A stretch of 64,000 bases of DNA, taken from a bacterium (GTDB taxonomy: Bacteria; Auribacterota; Tritonobacteria; UBA1439). Shown here piece after piece: positions 51,514-63,624 of the stretch (the first letter of the stretch is position 1; each line of letters opens with the position of its first letter). Under the pieces are notes generated by a model. That model was not told the origin of the DNA and searched no databases. It worked only from the letters and a program-made list of their open reading frames with translations. The stretch lies in contig JAQUPF010000001.1 of assembly GCA_028716845.1 (NCBI GenBank), positions 55,647 through 119,646 on the forward strand, in the 5' to 3' direction. Position numbers and translations under genes: made by a program.

Positions 51514-51861
51514 CTATAGTCGATGGACGATCTCCACGAGCGAAAGGTGGACCGTGGCCAGCGCGACCGTGAGAACGGCGAAGCCGTAGTGCCATCGCAT
51601 GTCGATCCGCCGGACCTGCAATTTGAACTTGAGAATCCCCAGGAGAAACGTGATCCAGAGCGACGCGTACGTGGCGACGCCGACCGGCTTGATGGAGCCG
51701 TGGAGCCTGAAGGCGAGCGGGACCGTGTCAGCCCCTCCATGGACGTGCCCTTCCCCGTCGCAGAGAGCCTCCGCGGGAAGAAGGGAACAGGCAACCGCCA
51801 TCGCACACAGCCCGCACAGAATCGCCATGCCCGTACGCTCCATGACATTCTTCCTGCTCAT
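51514..51861 (-). CDS. Small membrane protein with paired histidines
   Basis: A 115-aa protein with a signal or anchor helix (about 11-33), a His-rich link (GEGHVHGG) and two more helices (about 60-80 and 88-112). The last helix has His residues 14 apart (RWHYG and TVHLS), as in b-type heme helices of small cytochromes; heme binding is speculation. It begins 4 bp after the CusA stop. I recognise no named family, though such proteins occur near CusA-type pumps. Confidence 0.55.
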   Translation of the reverse strand: MSRKNVMERTGMAILCGLCAMAVACSLLPAEALCDGEGHVHGGADTVPLAFRLHGSIKPVGVATYASLWITFLLGILKFKLQVRRIDMRWHYGFAVLTVALATVHLSLVEIVHRL

Positions 51862-51864
51862 ACA

Positions 51865-55542
<3,678 letters not shown>

Positions 55543-55571
55543 GGCCGATGTCCGTCCGTTCGGGCGCGGCG

Positions 55572-57104
55572 TCAGCGGGATCGGGCGGGCCCCATCGCCC
55601 CGTGCCCCGCATGGGGATCCGCGGCGGGCGGCGCCGCCTCCCCGTCATGATGGTGGACGGCGGGCGGCGCGCCCCCCTCGGGACTCATCATACTGGGCCG
55701 CGCCTCGATCTGGAGCTGGCTGTCGATCTTGAAGTTCCCCCGCGTCACCACCCGCTCCCCCTCCGCGAGGCCGGCCTCGACGATGTAGGAGTCGCCCGCG
55801 CGGGGGCCGAGCGTCACCTCCCGCCCCTCGAACGTCGGCAGGTCGTGCCCCGGGGCCTCCACGTAGACCACCGCCCGCCTTCCCGTGACGAGCGGGGCGG
55901 AGGCGGGGATCAGGAGCGGCGCCTCCGCCGGCGGGTCGGCGCGCACGTAGCCGAGCGATTCGGTCGTCACGAGCGGCATCCCGCAGATCGTGCAGTCGCC
56001 GGGGTCCTCCCCGATGATGTTCGGGTGCATCGGGCAGATCCATTTCCCCTCGAGGTCCGGCTCCATCACCCTGCCGGCGGCGGCGACCCTCGCCCGGACG
56101 GTCGCCCGGACGAACATCTCCGGTTTCAGCCTGCCGTCGGGATTGTCGACGTCCACCCGGAGCTTCACGGTGCGCGTCCGCTCGTCGAGGACGGGATCGA
56201 TGAAGGAGATCCGCCCGTGGAACGTCTGGCCCGGATACGCCTCGACGGTGAACTCGACGTCCTGGCCGTAGCGGATCCACATCATGTCCGACTCATACGC
56301 GTCGAGCAGCGCCCAGACGTGCGTCAGGTCGGCGATGGTGTAGATGCGCGTCCCGGTCTCCACGTACATCCCCTCCCGGGCGTTCTTGTCGATGACGATG
56401 CCGCTGATGGGGGCGTAGATGGTGATATGGTCCGTCGCCGCCCCCCGCTCCTCGATCTCCCTGATCTGCCCGTCGGTGAGGCCCCAGAGGCGCAGCTTCC
56501 CGCTCGCGGCCTCGAGCGTGGAGAGCGTCCGCCGCCGCATGACGTCGAGGCCGCTCCCCTCCATTTCGGCGGCCGCCCTCGCCGCCTGGATGAGCTCCTC
56601 CTGCGCCGAGACGATCTCGGGGCTGTAGATCAGGACCATGTGGTCCCCCTCCCTGACGGGGACGCCGGTGTAGTCGACGAACAGGCGGTCGAGTCGGCCG
56701 CCGACCCATGCCGTGATGTACTTCACGCGCGTCTCGTCGAAGGCGATCTTGCCCGTCATCAGGATCTCGGCGGAGGGGAAGCCGCGCGTCACGGGGGCCG
56801 TCCGGATCTCCATCAATCGCCTCGCCTCCTCCGAAACCGTGAGCGTCGGCCGCCCCGCCCCGGCCGCAGGCCCGCCGGGAGAGACGGGGATAAGATCCAT
56901 GCCGCAGAGCGGGCATTTCCCCGGCTTCTCCGCCCTGATCTGGGGGTGCATCGAGCAGGTCCAGATCTCGGTCCGGCGCTCCGCCTCGGCCGCCCCCGTT
57001 TCCGCCTCCCCGGCCCCCCGCTCCCTCGCCCCGCAGCCGCGGGCGGCGTATCCCAGGACGAAGGCCGCGAGAAGGAGGATAAATACGATTCTCGCTTTTC
57101 TCAT
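55572..57104 (-). CDS. cusB: CusB-like metal efflux adaptor with two heavy-metal-binding domains
   Basis: A 510-aa adaptor starting at ATG 57104. A signal anchor (IVFILLLAAFVLGYA) precedes a heavy-metal-binding domain (WTCSMHPQIRAEKPGKCPLC, ending GMDLIPV) and lipoyl and barrel parts. A second such domain interrupts the C-terminal half (WICPMHPNIIGEDPGDCTIC, ending GMPLV). The C-terminus is His-rich (AVHHHDG and DPHAGHG). Two domains plus a His tail would raise periplasmic metal capture. It lies 173 bp after the outer-membrane channel gene with a dispersed repeat between. Confidence 0.88.
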   Translation of the reverse strand: MRKARIVFILLLAAFVLGYAARGCGARERGAGEAETGAAEAERRTEIWTCSMHPQIRAEKPGKCPLCGMDLIPVSPGGPAAGAGRPTLTVSEEARRLMEIRTAPVTRGFPSAEILMTGKIAFDETRVKYITAWVGGRLDRLFVDYTGVPVREGDHMVLIYSPEIVSAQEELIQAARAAAEMEGSGLDVMRRRTLSTLEAASGKLRLWGLTDGQIREIEERGAATDHITIYAPISGIVIDKNAREGMYVETGTRIYTIADLTHVWALLDAYESDMMWIRYGQDVEFTVEAYPGQTFHGRISFIDPVLDERTRTVKLRVDVDNPDGRLKPEMFVRATVRARVAAAGRVMEPDLEGKWICPMHPNIIGEDPGDCTICGMPLVTTESLGYVRADPPAEAPLLIPASAPLVTGRRAVVYVEAPGHDLPTFEGREVTLGPRAGDSYIVEAGLAEGERVVTRGNFKIDSQLQIEARPSMMSPEGGAPPAVHHHDGEAAPPAADPHAGHGAMGPARSR

Positions 57105-57171
57105 GTTGGCATCCCCTGCATCGTCACGTTCCCGGGCAACGGTTCGGTGCCCGGGCGCCGCCGCGAGTGCG

Positions 57172-57238
57172 CATGGATCATTGCGGATATCCGCGGACAA
57201 GAACGGGCGGCACACCGCGAATTCCACGGTGAATCACT
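57172..57238 (+). repeat. Dispersed intergenic repeat, copy 6
   Basis: In the 173-bp gap between cusC and cusB. It contains ATCATTGCGGATATCCGCGG (57177-57196) and GAATTCCACGGTGAAT (57219-57234), the latter resembling the reverse complement of the AATTCACC start of copies 2 and 5. So the parts are partly inverted relative to those copies. Confidence 0.6.
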
Positions 57239-57277
57239 TCGCCCTTTCCCCCCTCCGCGGCGGGAAGCGTTCCCCGT

Positions 57278-58678
57278 CTAGTCCATGCCCCCGCCGCCGC
57301 CTTCATCGGCGGGTATTTCGCCGCCGGGGGCCTCGCGGCCGACGAGCATCTCGAGTTCCGCGAACCGCTGCGCGCGGTCGGCGAGCGCCCGCTCATACGA
57401 GAGCTGGAACTCGATCAGTATCCTCTGCGCATCGATGAGGTTCAGAAAGTCGATGTTCCCGGCCCTGTACGCCGTCTCCGTGGCCCTGAGCGATTCCTCC
57501 CCCTTCTGCATGAGCGTCCTGCCGTACAGGTCGATCTTCCTCTCGGCATCCCGGTAGTTGTAGAGTGCCATCTTCAGGTCATAGGCCAGCCGGTTCTCCA
57601 TGTCGAGGCGCGCGCGCTGTGCCGCGATGAAGCGGGCCTGCGCCTCCCGCTCCGCGGCCTTGTACTTGTCGTACCAGACCGGCAGATTGACCGAGACGTT
57701 CGCGATGATCGGGTCCTTCCCGTTGTCGCTCGTCACCATCGGCGCCCTGTCCGTCTGGATCCAGTCGAGCCCGAGCGTCACGTCCGGGATGAACCACTCC
57801 TTCGCCAGCGAGACTCCCTTGCGCTCCTTCTCGATGTCGAAATCCATCGCCGCGAGCTCGGGGTTCCCCTCCCTCATCCAGGCGATGAGCTGATCGTCGC
57901 CCGCCTCGATCTTCTCCTCCGGCACCGTGGACGGTTCCGGGAGCGGCATCCCCACCGGTCTGTTGAGCGCGGCGTTCAGCCTCGCGACCACCGGCCCCCT
58001 GAGATCCTCCAGGCTCCGCAGCCTGTCCTCGATCTTTCCCAGTTCCACCTGCGCCCTGATGACGTCCGGGTGCGCCGCCGTTCCCACCCGGTACTTCCTC
58101 CTCGCAATCTCCTCGAAATCCTTGAGCAGCTTCGCGTTCTCCCCCGTCACGGCGATGGCGCGGGCGACGTAGTAGTATTCGTAGTAGGCGTCCTTCACCC
58201 GGTAGAACAGCCTGAGCTTCTGCGCGTCGAACCGCTTGCGCTCCGCTGCCGCCGCCTCCGCCGCCATGCCCCCCTGGAGCATCAGCCTGTGGATCCACGG
58301 GAAGGTCTGGTACCAGCCGAAGCGGTTCCGCTGGGGACCGACGCGGGTCTCCACCGCCTCGATGAACCAGCCGTAGGCGAAGCGCGGGTCGGGAAGCGAG
58401 CGGGCCTGCGGGATCCGCTCGATCGCGGCCTTCCACCGGTTGAACGCCGCCTCGAGGCCGGGGTTGTTGAGCGCCGCGTACCGGAGATAGTCCTGAAGGG
58501 TTGACTCGGCGGTGAGGAGCGGAAGCGGCGGACGCGGCGGGTGTCGGGAGGGCGCCCCGTAGGTGACGGCCTCGAGCTCGCGGTAGTCGCGGAACGCCTG
58601 CCGCTCCCGCCCGGAGGCGCAGGAGGCGAGCGCCGCGCAGAGGCATGCGACCGCGAGGATGGCGAGGGCGCTCCTCAT
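57278..58678 (-). CDS. TolC/CusC-like outer-membrane channel
   Basis: A 466-aa outer-membrane-efflux protein with a lipobox CASCASG near the signal (AILAVACLCAALASC). Long helices such as RRKYRVGTAAHPDVIRAQVELG and AYRAGNIDFLNLIDAQRIL show the TolC repeats. It should pair with CusB and CusA for periplasmic metal export. GGAGG stands 7 nt before ATG 58678; a longer frame continues into the flavoprotein gene out of phase and is false. It lies 29 bp after the flavodiiron-like gene. Confidence 0.85.
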   Translation of the reverse strand: MRSALAILAVACLCAALASCASGRERQAFRDYRELEAVTYGAPSRHPPRPPLPLLTAESTLQDYLRYAALNNPGLEAAFNRWKAAIERIPQARSLPDPRFAYGWFIEAVETRVGPQRNRFGWYQTFPWIHRLMLQGGMAAEAAAAERKRFDAQKLRLFYRVKDAYYEYYYVARAIAVTGENAKLLKDFEEIARRKYRVGTAAHPDVIRAQVELGKIEDRLRSLEDLRGPVVARLNAALNRPVGMPLPEPSTVPEEKIEAGDDQLIAWMREGNPELAAMDFDIEKERKGVSLAKEWFIPDVTLGLDWIQTDRAPMVTSDNGKDPIIANVSVNLPVWYDKYKAAEREAQARFIAAQRARLDMENRLAYDLKMALYNYRDAERKIDLYGRTLMQKGEESLRATETAYRAGNIDFLNLIDAQRILIEFQLSYERALADRAQRFAELEMLVGREAPGGEIPADEGGGGGMD

Positions 58679-58707
58679 GAGACGGCCTCCATGGCCGCGG
58701 GCAGGCA

Positions 58708-59922
58708 TCAGGCCGGTCGGCGCCCCGAGAGCCGCTCGGCGACGAGCCCCCCGAGCGCCGCGCAGCGCGCGAGCGCCGCGGCGTCGGGGACGTACTGTAC
58801 GCCGAGGCCCTCGCCGACCAGATCGACCTTCATCTCCCGCAGCGTCCGCTCGAGCTCCCGCACCGCCTCGCCGCTCCATCCGTGCGAGCCGAACGCCGCG
58901 CCGACGAGGTTCTTCGGTTTCAGCCCGCGGAGGTAGCAGAGCGCGTCGGCGACGGTCGGGAAGATGGTGTTGTTGATCGTCGGGGAGCCGACGATGAGCG
59001 CCCCGGCGTCGAGGATCTCCGTGGCGACGTCGCTCCGGTGGTTCGAGCCGAGCGGCATGACCCTGACGGCCGCCCCCGCGGCGGCGACCCCCTCGCCGAT
59101 CGCCCGGGCCATCCGGTGCGTGCTCCCCCACATCGTGTCGTAGACGATGACCGCCTTCGGCTCCGGCCGCCGCTCCGCCCACCGCGCGTAGAGTTCGAGG
59201 ATCCTCCCGGGGTTTCCCCGCCAGACGGGGCCGTGGTCGGGGGCGATGATGCGGGGGTCGATGCCGTGGCGGGAGAGCCTCCCGGGGAGCGCGCGCACGA
59301 GGCCCGCGTACGGCATGAGGATGTTCGCGTAGTACTTCGCCGCCTCGCGCTCCAGGAGCCGGTCGGGCAGCTCGTCGTCGAACCGCTCGCCCGAGGCGAG
59401 GTGCATGCCGAAGGCGTCCTGCGAGAAGAGGAGCCGCTCGCCCGGCAGGTAGGTCACCATGCTGTCGGGCCAGTGGAGCATCCGCGTCTCGGCGAAGACG
59501 AGGTCCGCCCCGCCGAGGCGCATCCGCTCCCCGTCCTTCACCGCCCGGATCCCGTCGAGGCGGAAGTGGGCGCCGAGCGCCTCCACGCCCTTCGCGGAGG
59601 CGAGGACGGCCTTCGGCCGCACCGCGGCGATCGTCTCGGGGAGGCAGCCGGAGTGGTCCATCTCGGAATGGTTGGAGATGATGTACTCGATCCTGCCCGG
59701 GTCGACGACCGAGGCGATCCTCCCCATCATCTCGTCCCGGAACGGCGCCTTGACCGTGTCCACGAGCGTGAACGAGTCGGCGGCGATGAGGTAGGCGTTG
59801 TAGGTGGAGCCGCGGCTCGTGGCGTAGCCGTGGAAATCGCGGACGGCCCAGTCCACGGCGCCGACCCACCAGACCCGGTCGCTCACCCTGACCGCGGGGA
59901 ACGGACTCCTTCCGTCAGCCAT
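58708..59922 (-). CDS. A-type flavoprotein (flavodiiron, FprA-like)
   Basis: A 404-aa protein. The N-terminal beta-lactamase fold has the diiron ligands: HSEMDHSG (H-x-E-x-D-H, about 84-91), a His in LHWPDSM, the Asp of SQDAFGMH and the His of APDHGPVW. The C-terminal flavodoxin domain starts VIVYDTMWGSTHRMA. Such enzymes reduce oxygen or nitric oxide to water or N2O in anaerobes. A ribosome site GGAGGG and a TATAAT lie before ATG 59922. It sits between hcp and the Cus genes. Confidence 0.92.
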   Translation of the reverse strand: MADGRSPFPAVRVSDRVWWVGAVDWAVRDFHGYATSRGSTYNAYLIAADSFTLVDTVKAPFRDEMMGRIASVVDPGRIEYIISNHSEMDHSGCLPETIAAVRPKAVLASAKGVEALGAHFRLDGIRAVKDGERMRLGGADLVFAETRMLHWPDSMVTYLPGERLLFSQDAFGMHLASGERFDDELPDRLLEREAAKYYANILMPYAGLVRALPGRLSRHGIDPRIIAPDHGPVWRGNPGRILELYARWAERRPEPKAVIVYDTMWGSTHRMARAIGEGVAAAGAAVRVMPLGSNHRSDVATEILDAGALIVGSPTINNTIFPTVADALCYLRGLKPKNLVGAAFGSHGWSGEAVRELERTLREMKVDLVGEGLGVQYVPDAAALARCAALGGLVAERLSGRRPA

Positions 59923-59944
59923 CGTGCTCCCTCCGGCAGACGTG

Positions 59945-59950
59945 ATTATA
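59945..59950 (-). promoter_or_regulatory. -10 box of the flavoprotein gene
   Basis: A perfect TATAAT on the minus strand 23 nt before the start codon, in the 103-bp gap between hcp and the flavoprotein gene. TTCAGG 17 nt upstream is a weak -35. The flavoprotein can thus be expressed apart from hcp. Confidence 0.5.
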
Positions 59951-60025
59951 CATCATCCGCCCGCACGCCTGAAACGGGCAATGGCCGCCTTCCCCTTTCT
60001 CCCGACCGTTCGCCGCCCGGCCCCC

Positions 60026-61654
60026 TCAGGCGAGGGCGGCCCTCAGATCCTCCTCCGGCGACGCGATCGGCATGATGTTGAACTTCTCCACGAGGACCTT
60101 GAGGATGCCCGGCGTGACGAACGCCGGCAGCGACGGCCCCAGGCGCATGTCCCTGATGCCGAGGGCGAGGAGCGAGAGAAGGATGGCGACCGCCTTCTGC
60201 TCGTACCAGGAGAGGATGAAGGTGAGCGGGAGGTCGTTCACGCCGCAGTTGAACGCCCCGGCGAGCGCCTGCGCGACCCGGACGGCGGAATAGGCGTCGT
60301 TGCACTGGCCGACGTCGAGCAGGCGCGGGATGCCGCCGATCTCGCCCGCCTCCATGGCGTTGAATCGGTACTTCCCGCAGGCGAGGGTGAGGATGACGCA
60401 GTCCTTCGGCACGGACTCCGCGAACTTCGTATAGTAGTTGCGGCCGGGCTTCGCGCCGTCGCAGCCGCCGATGAGGAAGAAGCGGCGGATCGCGCCCGCC
60501 TTCACCGCCTCGACGACCGTGTCGGCGACGCCGAGGATCGCCTCGTGGCCGAAGCCGACGGTGATCGTCCGCCCGGGCGCCTCCCCGAAGCCGCCGAGCG
60601 CCTTCGCCCTGGCGATGACCGGCGAGAAGTCCTTCGGCCGCCCGTCCGTCCGGTCGGCGATGTGGGCGACGCCGGGCCAGGCGACGAGGCCGGTGGTGAA
60701 GATGCGGTCGGCGTAGGCGTTCGAGGGCCGCTGGATGCAGTTCGTCGTCATCAGCACGGCCGCCGGCGCCGCGGCGAACTCCTTCTGCTGGTTCTGCCAT
60801 GCCGTCCCGTAGTTGCCGGCGAGGTGCGCGTGCCGCCGGAGGGCCGGGTAGGCGTGGGCGGGGAGCATCTCGCCGTGCGTGTAGACGTTCACGCCGGTCC
60901 CCTCGGTCTGCGCGAGGAGCTCCTCGAGGTCGAGCATGTCATGGCCGCTCACGATGATCGCCGGGCCCTTCCGCGTCCCGAGGGAGACCTGCGCGGGAGA
61001 GGGGACGCCGAAGCGCTCGCGGTGCGCCGCCGAGAGCAGCTCCATCGTCGCGATGTTGGTCTTCCCGCACTCCATGGCGAGGCCGACGAGCTCGTCCGCC
61101 CCGCGGTTCCCCTCCGCGAGCGCCGCGAGGGCGCGGCTGATGAAGGCCGGGATCTCGCCGGAGTCCTTCCCGAGGATGTGGGCGTGGTCCGCGTAGGCGG
61201 CGATCCCCTTCAGGCCGAAGAGGAGGAGGTGTTCGAGGGACCGGAGGTCCTCGTTCCTCTCCGGATCGGCCATGAGGCCGACCGACGCGGCCTGCTCGAG
61301 CAGGCCCCGCCGCGTGGCGGCGGGCTCCCAGGCGGCCGCCGCCGGGATCTCCCCCGAAATGCCGGCGGCGCCGCGCAGCCGCGCCTTGACGGCCGCCGCC
61401 TCCCGGATCAGCTCCTCGAGGCGGTCCGGATCGAAGTTGACGTTCGTGATCGTGCTGAAGAGCGCCCGGACGACAAGGACGTCCGCGGCCCGGTCGCGGA
61501 CGCCGGCCCGGTCGGCGAGCCAGCCGATCCCCTTCACCGCGTGGACCAGCAGGTCCTGGAGCGCCGCCGTCTCCGGGTCCTTGCCGCAGACGCCCTGGAC
61601 GGTGCAGCCCGTCCCCTTCGCCGCCTGTTCGCACTGGTAGCAGAACATCTTCAT
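60026..61654 (-). CDS. hcp: Hybrid-cluster protein (hydroxylamine/NO reductase)
   Basis: A 542-aa Hcp. The N-terminus MKMFCYQCEQAAKGTGC has Cys 5, 8, 17 and 23, a C-x2-C-x8-C-x5-C set for the 4Fe-4S cluster of the anaerobe type. Hybrid-cluster segments include THGEMLPAHAYP, TNCIQRP, GCDGAKPGRNYY and CGKYRFN. Hcp reduces nitric oxide or hydroxylamine and protects from nitrosative stress. ATG 61654 has AAGGAGGG 7 nt upstream. It belongs to an Rrf2-ferredoxin-zinc-ribbon-hcp group. Confidence 0.95.
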   Translation of the reverse strand: MKMFCYQCEQAAKGTGCTVQGVCGKDPETAALQDLLVHAVKGIGWLADRAGVRDRAADVLVVRALFSTITNVNFDPDRLEELIREAAAVKARLRGAAGISGEIPAAAAWEPAATRRGLLEQAASVGLMADPERNEDLRSLEHLLLFGLKGIAAYADHAHILGKDSGEIPAFISRALAALAEGNRGADELVGLAMECGKTNIATMELLSAAHRERFGVPSPAQVSLGTRKGPAIIVSGHDMLDLEELLAQTEGTGVNVYTHGEMLPAHAYPALRRHAHLAGNYGTAWQNQQKEFAAAPAAVLMTTNCIQRPSNAYADRIFTTGLVAWPGVAHIADRTDGRPKDFSPVIARAKALGGFGEAPGRTITVGFGHEAILGVADTVVEAVKAGAIRRFFLIGGCDGAKPGRNYYTKFAESVPKDCVILTLACGKYRFNAMEAGEIGGIPRLLDVGQCNDAYSAVRVAQALAGAFNCGVNDLPLTFILSWYEQKAVAILLSLLALGIRDMRLGPSLPAFVTPGILKVLVEKFNIMPIASPEEDLRAALA

Positions 61655-61689
61655 CCCCGTTCCCTCCTTATCAATAACCACTCCTTTAT

Positions 61690-61714
61690 AAAGACCACCT
61701 ACGAGGTGGCCTTT
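61690..61714 (-). other. Hairpin spanning the stop before hcp
   Basis: On the minus strand AAAGGCCACCT and AGGTGGTCTTT pair over 11 bp (one G-U) around CGT. The stem covers the stop codon of the zinc-ribbon gene. It may limit read-through or protect the hcp message. Confidence 0.45.
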
Positions 61715-61944
61715 TTGTGCTTCATGTACCGGTCGTGGAGGGCCTCGCCCACGCACTCCCGCGCCGCCGCGCACCACTCGACGCACGCCGGCGGCGCCTC
61801 CCGGGCGACCGCCGCGCCGCACGCCGGGCAGCGGGCCTCGAACTCATCCGGCCAGAGCTCCACCGTCGCCCCGCAACGGCACGCCGCCTCGTCGGGGAAC
61901 GAGGCCCGTATCCGCTCCATCCCCGGACATTTGAGGGAACTCAT
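61699..61944 (-). CDS. Small cysteine-rich zinc-ribbon protein
   Basis: An 81-aa protein: KCPG, CRCG (C-x-C) and CPACG form a zinc-ribbon-like set, followed by CVEWCAAARECVG. Similar small proteins occur beside ferredoxin and Hcp genes in deltaproteobacteria, sometimes labelled phosphohydrolase without proof. ATG 61944 overlaps the ferredoxin gene by 4 bp. Likely a metal-binding helper in the Hcp group. Confidence 0.75.
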   Translation of the reverse strand: MSSLKCPGMERIRASFPDEAACRCGATVELWPDEFEARCPACGAAVAREAPPACVEWCAAARECVGEALHDRYMKHKKATS

Positions 61945-62756
61945 TTCCGCTTCCCCTCGACGCCGATCTCGACCTCCTCCAGCGGGATCTCCCTCCCCGA
62001 GGCGGCGATCGCCTCCCGGGCGATCCGCACGAGGCCGTAGCAGCAGGGGACCTCCATGCGGGCGACGGTCACCGACCGCACGCCGGAGCGCGCGAAGACG
62101 GCGGTGAGCCTCTCCACGCAGGCGGCGGCGTCATCGAACTTGGGACAGCCCACGAGGAGGGCCTTTCCCGCGAGCAGCTCCTCGTGGAAGCCGGCGTGGG
62201 CGAACGGGACGCAGTCCGCCGCGAGCAGCAGGTCCGCCCCCGCGAGGAACGGGGCCTCGGGCGGCACGAGTCGGAGCTGGATCGGCCACTGCCGCAGCCG
62301 CGACGCCCGCGGCGGTCCGCCGGCCGTCTCCCCGGCGCACGGACCGAACGACATGACCCGCGCCCCCGGGCATCCGGCGGGCGCGCCCCCACAGGGGGCC
62401 TCCGCGGCGGGGACGGCGATCCCCCGCTCGGCGAGGAACCGCTCCGCCTCCCCGAGGTATTCGGTCTCGCCGTGCTCCCTGAGGTGCGCGAGGTGGGCGT
62501 CGATGACGTCGGTCCCTCCACGCACGACGTTCTCCATGACCTTCCGCTCGTCGTACGACTCCGCCTCGCGCTCCTCGATCTCGATCGCCCCCTCGGGGCA
62601 GTGCCCGAGGCAGGCGCCGAGGCCGTCGCAGAAGATGTCGCTCACCATCCGGGCCTTCCCGTCGATGATCCGGATCGCCCCCTCCGGGCAGTTGGGGACG
62701 CAGAGGCCGCAGCCGTTGCACCGCTCCTCGTCAATCCGTATGATTCGCCGCCGCAT
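61941..62756 (-). CDS. 4Fe-4S ferredoxin-type protein of the hcp operon
   Basis: A 271-aa protein: two 4Fe-4S motifs (CNGCGLCVPNCPEGAI, about 13-28, and CDGLGACLGHCPEGAI, about 43-58) and a larger C-terminal part with scattered cysteines (VPCCYGLVRIA). The second motif has C-x4-x-C spacing that is longer than the classical one. It may pass electrons to Hcp. AGGAGG lies about 10 nt before ATG 62756, and it overlaps the Rrf2 gene by 26 bp. Confidence 0.8.
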   Translation of the reverse strand: MRRRIIRIDEERCNGCGLCVPNCPEGAIRIIDGKARMVSDIFCDGLGACLGHCPEGAIEIEEREAESYDERKVMENVVRGGTDVIDAHLAHLREHGETEYLGEAERFLAERGIAVPAAEAPCGGAPAGCPGARVMSFGPCAGETAGGPPRASRLRQWPIQLRLVPPEAPFLAGADLLLAADCVPFAHAGFHEELLAGKALLVGCPKFDDAAACVERLTAVFARSGVRSVTVARMEVPCCYGLVRIAREAIAASGREIPLEEVEIGVEGKRK

Positions 62757-63180
62757 GTCGCCTCTTCCTCCTGTACGCCTTCGCGAGCGCCGCGAGCCTC
62801 GTCCGGGCGAGGTACGCCCGGAGCCGGTCGTCTGCCTCCTTCAGCACGTCGCCGAGGATGCACCGCCCGCCGCCGCAGACCGGACGGGCGAAGAGACACC
62901 TCGACCCGGCGACTGCGCCGTCGATCGCCTCGTAGATCGAGATGAGCGTGATCTCCCCCGCGGGCCGGGCGAGCGAAAAGCCGCCGGAACGGCCCCTGAC
63001 GGCCGCGACGAGCCCCTCCCGCGAGAGGCGCTGGAGCACCTTCGAGAGGTGCGCCCCGGAGACGCCGAGCTCCTTCGCGAGGCCGCGCGTCGACCGCCGG
63101 CTGCCGGGGGCGGCCGCCAGCAGCGCCATCGCGTGGAGCGCCATCGAGGCCCCCTCGGAAACCCGTATCAGACGCGCCAT
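62731..63180 (-). CDS. Rrf2-family Fe-S transcriptional regulator
   Basis: A 149-aa Rrf2 protein: winged helix with STRGLAKELGVSGAHLSKVL and LVAAVRGRSGGFSLARP, then CLFARPVCGGGRC (C-x6-C-x4-C), the Fe-S ligand set of IscR/NsrR-type sensors. It probably senses NO or iron-sulfur status and controls the hcp operon. ATG 63180 has AGGAG 8 nt upstream; an earlier start at 63201 lies in the promoter. GGTA-N6-TACC lies 28 bp before the start. Confidence 0.88.
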   Translation of the reverse strand: MARLIRVSEGASMALHAMALLAAAPGSRRSTRGLAKELGVSGAHLSKVLQRLSREGLVAAVRGRSGGFSLARPAGEITLISIYEAIDGAVAGSRCLFARPVCGGGRCILGDVLKEADDRLRAYLARTRLAALAKAYRRKRRHAAANHTD

Positions 63181-63207
63181 CGGACCGGCTCCTATAATCA
63201 ATAATCG

Positions 63208-63221
63208 GGTACTACATTACC
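63208..63221 (-). promoter_or_regulatory. Palindrome and promoter of the Rrf2-hcp operon
   Basis: GGTACTACATTACC reads as GGTA-N6-TACC, set in an AT-rich block. On the minus strand TTGGTA and GATTAT, 18 nt apart, could be -35 and -10, with the palindrome on the -35. This is where an Rrf2 protein would repress its own operon. Confidence 0.5.
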
Positions 63222-63280
63222 AAATATAGGTCCCGCGTCAATGCCTTTTTCATCTTTATTTTCGCCGCGACCGGCGCGGG

Positions 63281-63296
63281 CCGACCGTGCTATACT
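63281..63296 (+). promoter_or_regulatory. Extended -10 for a near-leaderless thioredoxin-like gene
   Basis: TG-C-TATACT (TG at 63288-63289, hexamer 63291-63296) is followed after 6 nt by ATG 63303 without a ribosome site. The -35 (CGACCG, 63268-63273) is poor. Confidence 0.5.
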
Positions 63297-63302
63297 CCGA
63301 CC

Positions 63303-63617
63303 ATGCGCCTGATCCGGAATCCCGATTCGCTCGACGGCCTCTTCCCCGCCGGCCGGCCGACGGCCGCGCTCTTCGTCATGTCGGGGTGCCCATTCTGCCG
63401 GCGCTTCATCCCCGAGTTCGAGTCGTACGCACGGCGGCGCGAGGGGGAGATCGAGGCGGTCACCGTCGTCCTCGACGACGACGCGAGCCCCCTCTGGGAC
63501 CGGTACGGGATCAGCGTCGTCCCCACCGTCCTGCGCCTCGAGGAGGGCACGGTCACGGCGCGCCTCGACGGGAGGCCCGGGGCGGGGCTCGCCGCGGCCG
63601 ATCTCGAATCGCTCTGA
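63303..63617 (+). CDS. Thioredoxin-like protein
   Basis: A 104-aa thioredoxin-fold protein with the active site SGCPFCRRF (about 27-35) and the cis-Pro VVPTVLRL. CPFC rather than CGPC suggests a glutaredoxin- or TlpA-like redox potential. It probably reduces protein disulfides in the cytoplasm. It stands alone, converges with nth and ends 7 bp from it. Confidence 0.8.
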   Translation: MRLIRNPDSLDGLFPAGRPTAALFVMSGCPFCRRFIPEFESYARRREGEIEAVTVVLDDDASPLWDRYGISVVPTVLRLEEGTVTARLDGRPGAGLAAADLESL

Positions 63618-63624
63618 CCCCCTC

